Positions 1 to 11,041 of a DNA stretch of 64,000 nucleotides are shown piece after piece (position 1 is the first letter of the stretch; every line of letters begins with the position of its first letter). The notes beneath the pieces are model-generated. The model ran no database searches. It saw only the letters and a program-made list of their open reading frames with translations, and had not been told where the DNA came from. The DNA comes from Rhodanobacter sp. 67-28 (lineage in GTDB: Bacteria; Pseudomonadota; Gammaproteobacteria; Xanthomonadales; Rhodanobacteraceae), in the NCBI GenBank assembly GCA_001898415.1, contig MKTU01000024.1, forward strand, positions 84,656-148,655. The letters are read 5' to 3'. The position numbers were made by a program, and so were the translations under genes.

Positions 1-567
1 CACCGCTTCGATTACCTGAGCGTGGCCGCCAGCCAGCAGCACATCCTGGATCGCCTGCACCAGCGCATCGCCACGCTGGCCGGCGAGGCCGACGCGGTGC
101 ACCTGGTCGGCCACAGCCTGGGCGGGCTGCTCGCGCTGCGGGCCTGCAGCGACGGCAAGGCGCTGCCGCCGGGACGCATCGTCTGCCTCGGCTCGCCACT
201 GCGCGGCAGTGCCGCCGCGCGCGGTTTTGCCCGCTGGGGTCGCGGCGGCGAGCTGTTGCTGGGACACAACCGCCAACTGCTGGAAGAAGGTTTCGAGCGC
301 TGGGATGGCGAGCGCGAGGTGGGCGTGATCGCCGGCCGCGTCGCGCTGGGGCTGGGCGCCGTGCTGGGTCAGCTGGAGGGCGAGCACGACGGCACCGTGG
401 CGGTGGCCGAGACGCGCCTGCCGGGGTTGGCCGACCATTGCGTGGTCGAATCGAGCCACACCAGTCTGCTGTTCTCGCCGGAGGTGGCGCGGCGGGTGGC
501 CTGTTTCCTGCGCGAGGGGCGATTTGCCGCGGAGCCGGGCGCCGGCACACCTGCCGATTTCAGGTAA
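1..567 (+). CDS. Alpha/beta hydrolase (lipase-like), 5' truncated by window
   Basis: The reading frame is open from the first base, so the start lies outside the window. The visible 188 residues contain the nucleophile elbow GHSLGG followed by hydrophobic residues, a later HDGTV segment that could supply the acid residue, and SSHTSL that could supply the catalytic histidine. This order (Ser, Asp, His) and the motif fit triacylglycerol-lipase/PGAP1-like esterases. No signal peptide can be judged because the N-terminus is missing. The substrate is unknown. It is followed 39 bases later by yebC on the same strand, but a TAAAAT hexamer at its stop codon suggests yebC may have its own promoter. 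Confidence 0.75.
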   Translation, partial: HRFDYLSVAASQQHILDRLHQRIATLAGEADAVHLVGHSLGGLLALRACSDGKALPPGRIVCLGSPLRGSAAARGFARWGRGGELLLGHNRQLLEEGFERWDGEREVGVIAGRVALGLGAVLGQLEGEHDGTVAVAETRLPGLADHCVVESSHTSLLFSPEVARRVACFLREGRFAAEPGAGTPADFR

Positions 568-606
568 AATTGCCCGCTTGTCCAATCGCTTCATGCAGGA
601 ATCGCC

Positions 607-1341
607 ATGGGTAGAGGCCCGTCCATCGAAGGTCGCAAGAACGCCGAGGACGCCAAGCGCGCCAAGGTGTTCACCAAGCTGATCCGCGAGATCACCGTGG
701 CTACCCGCGCGGGCGTCGCGGATCCTGGCGGCAACCCGCGCCTGCGCGCGGCGGTGGACAAGGCGCTGTCGGCCAACATGACCAAGGACACCATCGAGCG
801 CGCGATCAAGCGCGGCTCCGGTGCCGATGGTGGCGCCGACATGCAGGAGCTGCGCTACGAAGGCTACGGCCCGGCCGGCATCGCGCTGATCATCGACTGC
901 TTCACCGACAACCCCACCCGCACCGTCGCCGACGTGCGTTACGCGCTGACCAAGCACGGCGGCAACCTGGGCACGTCCGGTTCGGTCGCGTTCCAGTTCA
1001 CCCGCTGCGGCGAACTGGTGTTCGCCACCGACAACGACGCCAGCGCCGAGGAGTTCGTGCTCGATTCGGCGCTGGAAGCGGGCGCCGACGACGTGATCAA
1101 CGAGCACGGCGAGAGCATCGTGCTGTGCGCGCCGGAGCACTTCGAGGCGGTGCAGCAGGCCCTGATCGACGCCGGCCTCAACGCCGTGCACGCCGGCGTG
1201 GTGATGCGCCCGAACAATCGCGTCGAGGTGCCGGCGGAAGCGCTGGAGGCGCTGCTCGACCTGCTCGAGAAGCTCGATGCGCTGGACGACGTGAGCGAGG
1301 TCTCGCACAACGCCCTGCTGCCCGCCGGGACGGCCGAATAA
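607..1341 (+). CDS. yebC: YebC/PmpR-family transcription/translation factor
   Basis: The 244-residue product begins [11 protein letters not shown] and has the YebC pattern throughout, including the RGSGADGG and [10 protein letters not shown] segments. Family members are cytosolic proteins described both as DNA-binding regulators and as translation factors that relieve ribosome stalling at proline stretches. Length matches the family (about 240). An AGGAA ribosome site precedes the ATG. It lies directly upstream of ruvC and ruvA, the order seen in most gammaproteobacteria. Confidence 0.95.
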   Translation: MGRGPSIEGRKNAEDAKRAKVFTKLIREITVATRAGVADPGGNPRLRAAVDKALSANMTKDTIERAIKRGSGADGGADMQELRYEGYGPAGIALIIDCFTDNPTRTVADVRYALTKHGGNLGTSGSVAFQFTRCGELVFATDNDASAEEFVLDSALEAGADDVINEHGESIVLCAPEHFEAVQQALIDAGLNAVHAGVVMRPNNRVEVPAEALEALLDLLEKLDALDDVSEVSHNALLPAGTAE

Positions 1342-1374
1342 GTCGGAGGCCTCGCGCCTTCGCATCGCATCGTG

Positions 1375-1896
1375 ATGATCCGCATCATCGGCATCGATCC
1401 CGGCAGCCAGCGCACCGGCGTGGGCATCATCGACGTGGACGAGGCGGGCCGGCTCGCCCATGTCTTCCATGGCGCGCTGGCGGTGGCCGGCGAGGCCAGC
1501 TTCCCGCTGCGCCTGAAACGCATCTTTGACGAACTGTGTGACATCATCGCCGCCCATCACCCGGTCGAGTGCGGCATCGAGCGCGTGTTCATGGCGCGCA
1601 ATGCGGATTCCGCGCTGAAACTGGGGCAGGCACGCGGCGCCGCGATCTGCGCGGTGGTCAGTCGGGGGATCGTGGTGCACGAATACGCGGCAACCGAGGT
1701 CAAGCAGTCCGTGGTCGGCAGTGGCCGCGCCGACAAGGCGCAGGTGCAGCACATGATCGGCGTGCTGCTCGGCCTCAAGGGCCCGCTGCAGGCCGACGCC
1801 GCCGATGCATTGGCCATCGCGGTGGCGCACGCGCACACCCGCGCCAGCCTGGCCCGCGTCGGCATCCCGCGCACGGCGTGGAGGCGGCGCCGGTGA
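1375..1896 (+). CDS. ruvC: Holliday junction resolvase RuvC
   Basis: RuvC is the endonuclease that cuts Holliday junctions bound by RuvAB. The 173-residue product has the N-terminal catalytic aspartate in GIDPGS, a glutamate in the GIERVF segment and the C-terminal DAADALA acidic motif, so all active-site groups are present. I chose the ATG at 1375; a GTG three bases earlier is the only alternative. The stop overlaps the GTG start of ruvA (GTGA), indicating translational coupling. Confidence 0.96.
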   Translation: MIRIIGIDPGSQRTGVGIIDVDEAGRLAHVFHGALAVAGEASFPLRLKRIFDELCDIIAAHHPVECGIERVFMARNADSALKLGQARGAAICAVVSRGIVVHEYAATEVKQSVVGSGRADKAQVQHMIGVLLGLKGPLQADAADALAIAVAHAHTRASLARVGIPRTAWRRRR

Positions 1897-2489
1897 TCGG
1901 CCGACTGCGTGGCACCCTGGTTTCCCGCCAGCCGCCCTCGCTGCTGGTGGAGGTGGCCGGCGTCGGCTACGAGGTCGAGGCGCCGATGTCCACGATCTAC
2001 GACCTGCCCGCCACCGGCACCGAAGTGACCTTGCTGATCCATCACGCGGTGAAGGAGGACAGCGTCGCGCTGTACGGTTTCCTGCGCGAGAACGAACGCA
2101 CGCTGTTCCGCAGCCTGCTCAAGGTCAGCGGCATCGGCGCGAAGATCGCGCTGGCGGTGCTGTCGGGGGTTTCCACCGATCACTTCGCCCGGCTGGTGCA
2201 TGCCGGCGACGTAGTGGCGCTGACCAAGATCCCCGGCATCGGCAAGAAGACCGCCGAGCGCATCGTGGTGGAGCTGCGCGACCGCGTCGACGGCTTGTCC
2301 ACTCCCGGCGGCGTATCCCTGCCCGGTGCCGCCGCGGCGCTGGACGCGGCGGGCGAGGCCACGGTGGCGCTGCAGCAGCTCGGCTACAAGCCGGCCGAGG
2401 TGAGCCGGCTGGTGCAGAAGGTCGCCGCCGACGGCGACAGCGCCGAGGCCATCATCCGCAAGGCCTTGCGCGCTGCGTTGGGCAACTAG
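1893..2489 (+). CDS. ruvA: Holliday junction branch migration protein RuvA
   Basis: RuvA tetramers hold the four-way junction and recruit the RuvB motor. The 198-residue product starts MIGRLRG at a GTG overlapping the ruvC stop. It shows the OB-fold N-terminus, two helix-hairpin-helix motifs (VSGIGAK and IPGIGKK) near residues 75-120, and the C-terminal RuvB-binding three-helix domain ending RKALRAAL. Unlike E. coli, ruvB is separated from it by kup and lies 2 kb downstream. Confidence 0.96.
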   Translation: MIGRLRGTLVSRQPPSLLVEVAGVGYEVEAPMSTIYDLPATGTEVTLLIHHAVKEDSVALYGFLRENERTLFRSLLKVSGIGAKIALAVLSGVSTDHFARLVHAGDVVALTKIPGIGKKTAERIVVELRDRVDGLSTPGGVSLPGAAAALDAAGEATVALQQLGYKPAEVSRLVQKVAADGDSAEAIIRKALRAALGN

Positions 2490-2504
2490 GCCGTCAGGAT
2501 TTCC

Positions 2505-4421
2505 ATGAGCGAACAAGTGCACGACCAGGCGCCCGCTTCCAGCGGCACCGACAACGGCCACGGCGCCAAGTCGGCCTTGATCCTCGGGGCGCTGGGCGTG
2601 GTGTTCGGCGACATCGGCACCAGCCCGCTGTACACGATGCACGAGACCTTCCTGCCCGACCACGGCCTGCACCCGCACCCGAGCACGGTGCTGGGCATCC
2701 TGTCGCTGGTCACCTGGTCGTTGATCATGGTGGTGGCGGTGAAGTACGTCAGCCTGGTGATGCGCGCCGACAACAAGGGCGAGGGCGGCATCATGGCGTT
2801 GATGACCCTGGCCCAGCGCGCGGCCGGCAAGTCGGTGCGTGCACGGCGGGCGATCATGCTGATGGCCTTGCTCGGCGCCGCGCTGTTCTTCGGCGATGGC
2901 GTGATCACGCCGTCGATCTCGGTGCTCTCGGCGGTCGAGGGCCTGCAGGTGGCCGCGCCGGCGCTGTCGCACTACGTGGTGCCGATCACGGTGGCGATCC
3001 TGCTCGGCCTGTTCTGGCTGCAGCGCCACGGCACCGCGCGCATCGGGGTGCTGTTCGGGCCGATCATGGTGTTGTGGTTCCTGGCGCTGGCGGTGATCGG
3101 CGTGCACAACATCATCAAGGCGCCGGGCGTGCTGTGGGCACTCAATCCGTACCATGCGGTGCAGTTCTTCATGAGCCATGGGGCGGCGTCGTTCCTGGCG
3201 CTGGGTTCGGTGGTGCTGTGCGTGACCGGCGCCGAGGCGCTGTATACCGACATGGGCCACTTCGGCCGCTACCCGATCCGCGCGGCGTGGTTCGGTTTCG
3301 TGATGCCGGCGCTGCTGCTGAACTACTACGGGCAGGGTGGCTTGCTGCTCAACCACCCCGAGGCGATCGCCAACCCGTTCTACCATTCGGTGCCGGGCTG
3401 GGCGTTGTACCCGATGATCGGGCTGGCCACGCTGGCTACCGTGATCGCCTCGCAGGCGGTGATCTCCGGCGCGTTCACCGTGTGCCGGCAGGCGATCCAG
3501 CTCGGCTTCCTGCCACGCATGCAGGTGGTGCACACCTCGCGCGAGGCGATCGGGCAGATCTTCCTGCCGTGGGTCAACCGCGGCCTGATGGTGGCGGTGA
3601 TCGCCACCGTGATCGGTTTCGGCTCCTCCAACGCCCTGGCTGGCGCCTACGGCATCGCGGTGACCGGCACCATGGCGATCGACACCGTGCTGACCATGAT
3701 CGTGGCGCGCCGCATGTGGCACTGGAGCCGCACTGTGGTGATCCTCACCGGCCTGCTGCTGCTGGTGATCGACCTGAGCTACTTCGGCGCCAACACGCTG
3801 AAGATTCCCGACGGCGGCTGGTTCCCGCTGGTGCTCGGCGTGCTGCTGTTCACCGTGATGACTACCTGGCGCCGCGGCCGCGAGCTGGTGGTGCGCGAGA
3901 TCAAGCAGGGCGGCCTGGCACTGGCGCCGTTCATCGAGAACATGACCGAGCATCCGCCGATGCGGGTACCGGGCACGGCAGTGTTCCTGACCGCCAACCA
4001 GGAGGCCGTGCCGCATGCGCTGCTGCACAACCTGAAGCACAACAAGGTGCTGCATGAGCGCAACGTGCTGCTCACCGTGGCAATCCTGGAGACGCCGGTG
4101 GCCGATGCCGAGGAGCGCATCCACATCAGCCGGCTGAGCGACGATTTCTACAGCCTGGAGTTGCGCTTCGGTTTCGCCGAGGACCCCAACATCCCGCTGG
4201 CACTGTCGCGCTGCACCCGCGAAGGGCTCGGTTTCGACATGATGGATACCACCTTCTTCCTGTCGCGCGAGAGCATCGTTTCCAGCGAGCGGCGCCCGGG
4301 CATGGCGCCGTGGCGCGACAAGCTGTTCGCCTTCATGGCGCGCAATGCGCTGCCCGCCACCGCCTTCTTCCAGATCCCCGGCAACCGGCTGATCGAGCTG
4401 GGCGCTCAGGTGGAAATCTGA
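2505..4421 (+). CDS. kup: Kup/TrkD-family low-affinity K+ transporter
   Basis: Inner-membrane potassium uptake protein, thought to act as a K+/H+ symporter. The 638-residue product has an N-terminal cytosolic stretch, then about 12 hydrophobic helices from residue 25 to 450, including the family signature GALGVVFGDIGTSPLYT and the FFGDGVITP segment, and a soluble C-terminal domain of about 180 residues ending LGAQVEI. Length matches the family. It is inserted between ruvA and ruvB, 15 bases after ruvA. No c-di-AMP riboswitch leader is visible. Confidence 0.95.
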   Translation: MSEQVHDQAPASSGTDNGHGAKSALILGALGVVFGDIGTSPLYTMHETFLPDHGLHPHPSTVLGILSLVTWSLIMVVAVKYVSLVMRADNKGEGGIMALMTLAQRAAGKSVRARRAIMLMALLGAALFFGDGVITPSISVLSAVEGLQVAAPALSHYVVPITVAILLGLFWLQRHGTARIGVLFGPIMVLWFLALAVIGVHNIIKAPGVLWALNPYHAVQFFMSHGAASFLALGSVVLCVTGAEALYTDMGHFGRYPIRAAWFGFVMPALLLNYYGQGGLLLNHPEAIANPFYHSVPGWALYPMIGLATLATVIASQAVISGAFTVCRQAIQLGFLPRMQVVHTSREAIGQIFLPWVNRGLMVAVIATVIGFGSSNALAGAYGIAVTGTMAIDTVLTMIVARRMWHWSRTVVILTGLLLLVIDLSYFGANTLKIPDGGWFPLVLGVLLFTVMTTWRRGRELVVREIKQGGLALAPFIENMTEHPPMRVPGTAVFLTANQEAVPHALLHNLKHNKVLHERNVLLTVAILETPVADAEERIHISRLSDDFYSLELRFGFAEDPNIPLALSRCTREGLGFDMMDTTFFLSRESIVSSERRPGMAPWRDKLFAFMARNALPATAFFQIPGNRLIELGAQVEI

Positions 4422-4474
4422 AGCTGCAGGACAGCGCCCTGTTTGCGCGAAGCTTTTGCGCGCCGTGAAGAGGG

Positions 4475-4502
4475 GCACCGGGCACAAGGTGCGCTCCTAC
4501 AT
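4475..4502 (-). repeat. REP-like palindromic element in kup-ruvB gap
   Basis: Read on the minus strand this begins TGTAGGAGCGCACC and continues TTGTGCCCGG, with a small GCAC/GTGC stem. It resembles the GTAG-plus-hairpin REP elements that are abundant between genes in xanthomonads and pseudomonads and are moved by RAYT transposases. No RAYT gene is in this window. I found only this copy, so the identification rests on remembered family consensus. Confidence 0.5.
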
Positions 4503-4531
4503 ACCCGGTGTGAGCCTGCCATAATCCCCGC

Positions 4532-5573
<1,042 letters not shown>

Positions 5574-5581
<8 letters not shown>

Positions 5582-5993
5582 GCTTGCCGCGGAGCCCCCC
5601 TTTAGCTGGAAGGTGCGCGTCTATTGGGAAGACACCGACGCCGGCGGCGTGGTCTACCACGCCGGCTACCTGCGTTTCATGGAACGCGCCCGCAGCGAGT
5701 GGATGCGCGCGCTGGGCGTGGACCAGATGGCCTACAAGCAGGCTACCGGGCTGGCCTTCATGGTGCGCGACATGCACATCGACTTCCTGCGTCCCGCCCT
5801 GCTGGATGATGAACTGTCGGTAACGGTGGAAGTCAAAGAACGCCGCGCTGCCAGTATCCTGTTCGCCCAGACGATCATGAAGGCGGACGGCAAGTGCCTG
5901 GTTCGCGCCAGCGTGCGCGTGGCGTGCGTGGAGCTGGAACGCATGCGGCCGGCGGCGATACCGCCGGATCTGATCCCGCAACCCGAAGCCTGA
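5574..5993 (+). CDS. ybgC: YbgC-type acyl-CoA thioesterase of the Tol-Pal cluster
   Basis: Hotdog-fold thioesterase of 139 residues that hydrolyses short-chain or acyl-carrier-bound thioesters at the cytoplasmic face of the membrane. It contains the family signature [10 protein letters not shown], with the catalytic aspartate, and [12 protein letters not shown]. It is the conserved first gene of the tol-pal operon and overlaps ruvB by 8 bases here, so the two may be cotranscribed. Confidence 0.93.
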
Positions 5994-6033
5994 CACCCGT
6001 CCCTCGTCGAAATCCGCGGAGTACCTGCAAGCC

Positions 6034-6717
6034 ATGAATGGTGGACTGAACATTTTCACGCTGGTGGCCGATTCGAGCCTGCCGGTGCAACTGGTGCTGC
6101 TTATCCTGCTGGTGTTCTCGTTCCTGTCGTGGGTGATCATCATCCGCAAGTACACCCAGACCAAGGCAGCGCTGGAAGACGCCGAGGCGTTCGAGGAGCG
6201 CTTCTGGTCCGGCGGCGATCTCGCCCAGCTGTTCCGCGAGGTCAGCAATCGCGGCGACAGCGGCGGCATCGAGAACATCTTCGAATCGGGCTTCCGCGAG
6301 TTCGCCCGCCAGCGCCAGCGCAAGACGCACGACGCGCGCGCGGCGATCGAGGGCTCCGAGCGCGCGATGCAGGTGGCCGGCACCCGCGAGATCGGCCTGC
6401 TCGAGCGCAACCTGGAGTTTCTCGCCAACGTCGGCTCGATCAGCCCGTACGTGGGCCTGTTCGGCACGGTGTGGGGCATCATGGGCGCGTTCCAGGGCCT
6501 GGGCGACATGAAGGACGTGACCATCGCCGTGGTGGCGCCGCACATCTCCGAGGCGCTGATCGCCACCGCCATGGGCCTGTTCGCCGCGATTCCGGCGCAG
6601 TGGGCGTACAACCGCTACGCCACCAAGGTCGAGCGCATCGCCTCGCGCTACGACGTATTCCAGGAGGAGTTCTCCTCCGTGCTGCAGCGGCAGATCCAGA
6701 CCGACGACGCAGCCTGA
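6034..6717 (+). CDS. tolQ: Tol-Pal system proton-channel subunit TolQ
   Basis: Inner-membrane MotA/ExbB-like protein which, with TolR, uses the proton motive force to energise TolA during outer-membrane constriction. The 227-residue product has a first membrane helix near residues 15-40, a cytoplasmic region, and two further helices near 130-160 and 165-195 with the conserved GLFGTVWGIM and LIATAMGLFAAIPA segments. It precedes tolR by 13 bases. Confidence 0.96.
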   Translation: MNGGLNIFTLVADSSLPVQLVLLILLVFSFLSWVIIIRKYTQTKAALEDAEAFEERFWSGGDLAQLFREVSNRGDSGGIENIFESGFREFARQRQRKTHDARAAIEGSERAMQVAGTREIGLLERNLEFLANVGSISPYVGLFGTVWGIMGAFQGLGDMKDVTIAVVAPHISEALIATAMGLFAAIPAQWAYNRYATKVERIASRYDVFQEEFSSVLQRQIQTDDAA

Positions 6718-6730
6718 GCGGAGAGCGATC

Positions 6731-7169
<439 letters not shown>

Positions 7170-7183
<14 letters not shown>

Positions 7184-8111
7184 GGCGACGCCGAAGGCGG
7201 TCGTGCTGTCCGCCGTATTGCATATCGGCATCGTGGGGTTCCTGTTCCTCGCCGTGCTGCCGTGCGCGTCGTACGAGAGCTTCTTCAACGCGCTGCACCT
7301 GCCGTCGTGGATGAACCCGATCACCTGCTCGGCACCGCTAAAGCTGCAGGGTCCGATCATCGAGGCCACCCTGATCGGCCCCACCGGCAGCCCGCCGCCG
7401 AAGGCGGTCAAGGTCAAGCCGGTGCCCAACACGGTCCCGCCGCCGCCCACCGTGACCCCGCCCAAGCCGACGCCGGAGAAGCCGGCGGTCAGCCAGTTGC
7501 CGCCGCCGCCGAAGCATCCGGACACGGTCGACCAGGAGCGCGTGGTCGAGGACGCCGCACTGAAGGCCGAAGAGGCCAAGAAAGTGCAGGAGGAGAAGGA
7601 GCGCCAGCGCCAGGCCGAACTGGACGCCCAGGCGGCCAAAAAGAAGGAGGAGGAGCGCAAGAAGCTCGACGCGATCTTCGCCAAGATGGCGGCCGCCTCG
7701 GCGCAGACCCGGCAGCTGGACAACAAGGCCAAACAGGCCCAGCAGCAGCTGGCCGACCTGAAAAACGCCCAGGACAACGCCCGTCCCGACCTGCCGGCCA
7801 CCGACCAGCTGCAGAGCGGCAACAACAGTCCGGACAGCGATCTGAGCAGCGAGTACGCAGCGGCCATTCAGAATGCGGTCACACCGAACTGGCTGCGTCC
7901 GGATAACATGCCCGAGGCTCCCTGCGATGTTCACATCGTGCAATCACCCGGTGGTGACGTCCTGAGCGCCACAGTCGACTCCAGCTGCCCGTACGACGAG
8001 GCCGGAAGGCGCTCGGTGGAAAACGCCGTGCTCCGCACCAAGACCTTGCCGTACAAGGGTTTCGAAAAAGTGTTCCGGCGCAATCTCACCTTCACCTTCA
8101 GGCCGCAATGA
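7170..8111 (+). CDS. tolA: Tol-Pal spanning protein TolA
   Basis: TolA links the inner-membrane TolQR motor to TolB and Pal. The 313-residue product has one N-terminal membrane helix (about residues 10-30), a proline-rich stretch (about 70-115) with PPPPTVTPPKP, a charged Lys/Glu/Ala/Gln-rich coiled coil (about 130-215), and a C-terminal domain with a cysteine pair for TolB and Pal contact. The coiled coil is shorter than in E. coli, as in other xanthomonads. It overlaps tolB by 4 bases. Confidence 0.93.
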
Positions 8112-9436
8112 CCAAGCCCACGCGAAAGTTCAGCCTAGGCATCGCCCTACTCATGGTGGCCGCGGCCGCGCTGTTTGCCGGCCCGGTGGTGGCCCAGTCG
8201 CCGCTGACGGTGGACATCATCGGCGGCGTCAAGACCGCCACGCCGATCGTGGTGGTGCCGTTCGCCCAGCAGGGCGGTGCGCCGCTGTCGACCGACGTGG
8301 CCGACGTGATGCGCAGCGATTTCAACCGCTCCGGCAAGTTCCGCTCGCTGGCCAGGAGCGACATCGTGGAGACGCCGGCGCAGGGTTCGGAGATCAAGTT
8401 CGCCACCTGGCGGCTGCTCAAGCAGGATTACATCGTGGTGGGGCGTATCGCGGATGCCGGCAACGGCACGCTCACCGTCACCTACGAGCTGTGGGACGTC
8501 AACAAGCAGCAGGAACTGCTCGGCGGCACCTTCACCACGCCGGCCGGCGACCTGCGCGGCGTGGCGCACCGGATGGCCGACAAGGTCTACGAGAAGATCA
8601 CCGGCGTGCGCGGCGCGTTCTGGACGCGCATCGCCTACGTCACCTCGGTGGGGCTGGGCAACAGCACGACCTATTCGCTGATCGTCGCCGATTCGGATGG
8701 CTACAACCCGCAGGTGGCGGTGCGCTCGCGCGAGTCGCTGCTGTCGCCGGCGTGGTCGCCGGACGGCTCCAGCATCGCCTATGTCTCGTTCGAGGACGGC
8801 AACTCCTCGATCCGCATCCAGAACATCCTCACCGGCGCGCGCCAGCTGGTATCGGCCCGCAAGGGCATCAACGGCGCGCCGTCGTGGTCGCCGGACGGGA
8901 AGAAGCTGGCGGTGTCGCTGTCCTATGTCGGCAACCCGGAGATCTTCGTGATCGACCTGGCCAGCCACCAGGCCACCCGGTTGACCAACAGCCTGTCGAT
9001 CGACACCGAGCCGGTCTGGGCGCCGGACGGCCAGAGCATCTACTTCACCTCCGACCGGTCCGGCCGGCCGCAGATCTACCAGGTCCCGGTCGCCGGGGGC
9101 ACGCCGCAGCGGATCACCTTCCAGGGGCAGTACAACGCCAAGGCCTCGGTGAGCTACGACGGCAAGCAGATCGCGATGGTGCAGGGCGGCGGGAACGTGT
9201 ATCGTATTGTCATTCAGGATCAGAGTCTGGGCGGGCAGCAACGATTCATTTCGCCGGGCCCGCTGGACGACTCGGTCAGCTTCGCACCCAATGCCAGCAT
9301 GCTGCTGTATTCAGCCACCGAAGGTAGTCGTGGAGTCCTGTATTCCGTGTCCAGCGACGGCATGGTGCGTGATCGCCTGCGCCTCGCCGAGGGCAACGTG
9401 CAGGAACCCGCCTGGGGGCCTTATCGGGAACCTTGA
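8108..9436 (+). CDS. tolB: Tol-Pal periplasmic protein TolB
   Basis: Periplasmic TolB binds Pal and TolA. The 442-residue product has a signal peptide (about residues 1-30, cleavage near VVAQS), an N-terminal alpha/beta domain, and a C-terminal six-bladed beta-propeller seen as repeated W(S/A)PDG motifs (PAWSPDGSS, PSWSPDGKK, PVWAPDGQS). Length matches the family. A perfect 10-bp hairpin follows in the gap before pal. Confidence 0.96.
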   Translation: MTKPTRKFSLGIALLMVAAAALFAGPVVAQSPLTVDIIGGVKTATPIVVVPFAQQGGAPLSTDVADVMRSDFNRSGKFRSLARSDIVETPAQGSEIKFATWRLLKQDYIVVGRIADAGNGTLTVTYELWDVNKQQELLGGTFTTPAGDLRGVAHRMADKVYEKITGVRGAFWTRIAYVTSVGLGNSTTYSLIVADSDGYNPQVAVRSRESLLSPAWSPDGSSIAYVSFEDGNSSIRIQNILTGARQLVSARKGINGAPSWSPDGKKLAVSLSYVGNPEIFVIDLASHQATRLTNSLSIDTEPVWAPDGQSIYFTSDRSGRPQIYQVPVAGGTPQRITFQGQYNAKASVSYDGKQIAMVQGGGNVYRIVIQDQSLGGQQRFISPGPLDDSVSFAPNASMLLYSATEGSRGVLYSVSSDGMVRDRLRLAEGNVQEPAWGPYREP

Positions 9437-9446
9437 ATTTTCATGT

Positions 9447-9470
9447 CGCCGTGCGGTCAGCCGCACGGCG
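9447..9470 (+). terminator. Stem-loop between tolB and pal
   Basis: CGCCGTGCGG at 9447-9456 pairs perfectly with CCGCACGGCG at 9461-9470 around a TCAG loop. No U-tract follows, so it could be a partial terminator, an mRNA 3' stabiliser or a processing site. It would separate tolQRAB expression from the more abundant lipoprotein Pal. A second small hairpin, GCCGG-TCAA-CCGGC, lies near 9606-9619. Confidence 0.5.
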
Positions 9471-9685
9471 GCATGATGCCCATGGAACGGGCCCGGACGG
9501 CGCCATCGGCGCGTTTCGGTTTCGGGTGGGACGCAGTTGCGGACCCGCCGGGCAGAGCGGCATGCAGCGTCACGCATCGTCGATCTTTCGCATGTGAAAA
9601 TAACAGCCGGTCAACCGGCGGCCAGCGTTTGTAACCTCCTCGTCATCTGTTTGTCGGAACTCAACTCGTTATAAGGAACGTCACC

Positions 9686-10195
9686 ATGAACAAAACCGTT
9701 CGCATTGCCCTGGTTGCCTTGCTCTGCGTGGGTGCAGCAGCGTGCAGCAAGAAGCAGGAAGTCAAGCCGCAGCCGCCGGTCGAGCAGACCGCACCGGCGC
9801 CGACCGCGCCCGCGTCCGATGGCAAGTACACCCCCGCCGACCTCGATACCGATGCCTGCCTGCGTCAGCGCGTCGTGTACTTCGACTTCGACAAGTCCGA
9901 GATCAAGCCGGAGTTCCAGCAGATCATGGCGTGCCACGCCAAGTACCTGCAGGATCGCCCGAGCGCCCAGCTGCGTCTGGAAGGCAACACCGACGAGCGC
10001 GGCACCCGCGAGTACAACCTGGGCCTCGGCGAGCGTCGTGCCAATGCCGTCGACAGCGCGCTGCAGGCCAACGGTGCCTCGGCCAGCCAGATGACGGTCA
10101 TCAGCTACGGCAAGGAAAAGCCGGTCTGCCGCGAGCACAATGAAGACTGCTGGAGCAAGAACCGCCGCGTCGAGATCGTCTACACGGCGCAGTAA
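9686..10195 (+). CDS. pal: Peptidoglycan-associated lipoprotein Pal
   Basis: Outer-membrane lipoprotein that anchors the envelope to peptidoglycan. The 169-residue product has a lipoprotein signal peptide ending in the lipobox AAAC (Cys near residue 20), a proline-rich linker, and an OmpA-like domain with the peptidoglycan (diaminopimelate) binding pattern NTDERGTREYNLGLGERRA. The 249-base upstream gap and the AAGGAACG ribosome site suggest separate, strong expression. The stop overlaps the cpoB start by one base (TAATG). Confidence 0.96.
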   Translation: MNKTVRIALVALLCVGAAACSKKQEVKPQPPVEQTAPAPTAPASDGKYTPADLDTDACLRQRVVYFDFDKSEIKPEFQQIMACHAKYLQDRPSAQLRLEGNTDERGTREYNLGLGERRANAVDSALQANGASASQMTVISYGKEKPVCREHNEDCWSKNRRVEIVYTAQ

Positions 10196-11034
10196 TGATG
10201 AAGCGACTGGCTAAGGGTTTTTCGGCCAGGATCAGCATGGCGGGCGCCTTGGCGTCCGCCATGCTGTTCGCGTTCCCGGTACTGGCCCAGGACGCCCGGC
10301 TCAGCCTGGCGGATCGTGTCAGCCGGCTGGAGCAGCAGACGCAGAATCGCGACCAGAGCGGCACCGGCCTGGTCAACCAGATCCAGCAACTGAGCTCGCA
10401 GGTACGCCAGATGCAAGGTCAGATCGAGGAGCTGCAGCATCAGTTGCAGGTGCTCGAGGACAAGAACAAGGCCCAGTACGGCGACCTCGACGCGCGCCTG
10501 GCGCGCCTCGAAGGCGGCGGTGCGGGCAATCCGCCGGCGCCATCCGGCACCCCGGCAGCGGCAGCGGCGACGACAGCGGCGACTTCCGCCAGCGCGTCGA
10601 GCGCGCCAGCGCCGGCATCGAGCAGCGCTGCCACGGCCGATCCGGCCGCGGCACAGGCAGCTTACGACACGGCATTCCAGTCGATCCGCGGTGGCAATTA
10701 CGCGGCGGCCTCGCGGCAGTTCCGTGCCTTCATCCAGCAGTATCCGAACCATGCGCTGGTGCCCAATGCCTGGTACTGGCTGGGGCAATCGTATTTCGTC
10801 ACCACCAACTACGGCGTGGCGCTGGATGCGTTCAAGCAACTGGTCGGGCAGTTCCCGCAGAGCGACAAGACCCCCGACGCGCTGCTCAAGATCGGCTATT
10901 GCCAGATCGAGTTGAAGCAGGTCGACGCGGCCAAGGCCACGCTGAAGCAGGTCATTGCCAAGTATCCCGGGTCGGACTCGGCGAGCTTGGCGCAGGAGCG
11001 CCTGCAGCGCCTGCAAGTCCAAGCCGGCGGTTGA
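10195..11034 (+). CDS. cpoB: Cell division coordinator CpoB (YbgF)
   Basis: Periplasmic protein that couples Tol-Pal constriction to PBP1b peptidoglycan synthesis. The 279-residue product has a signal peptide (cleavage near VLAQDA), an N-terminal trimerising coiled coil (about residues 35-95), an Ala/Ser/Pro-rich linker (about 105-145), and three C-terminal TPR repeats starting at DTAFQSIRGGNYA. Position immediately after pal is conserved. Confidence 0.94.
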   Translation: MMKRLAKGFSARISMAGALASAMLFAFPVLAQDARLSLADRVSRLEQQTQNRDQSGTGLVNQIQQLSSQVRQMQGQIEELQHQLQVLEDKNKAQYGDLDARLARLEGGGAGNPPAPSGTPAAAAATTAATSASASSAPAPASSSAATADPAAAQAAYDTAFQSIRGGNYAAASRQFRAFIQQYPNHALVPNAWYWLGQSYFVTTNYGVALDAFKQLVGQFPQSDKTPDALLKIGYCQIELKQVDAAKATLKQVIAKYPGSDSASLAQERLQRLQVQAGG

Positions 11035-11041
11035 GGCGGCG

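Noticed and set aside
2490..2504. c-di-AMP (ydaO-type) riboswitch before kup
   Set aside because: Only 15 bases separate ruvA and kup, too short for a riboswitch.
1557..4487. Very long open frame on the minus strand (about 976 codons) opposite ruvC, ruvA and kup
   Set aside because: It is a GC-driven shadow: its translation is rich in His, Gln, Arg and Ala without domains, and three well-conserved genes occupy the other strand.
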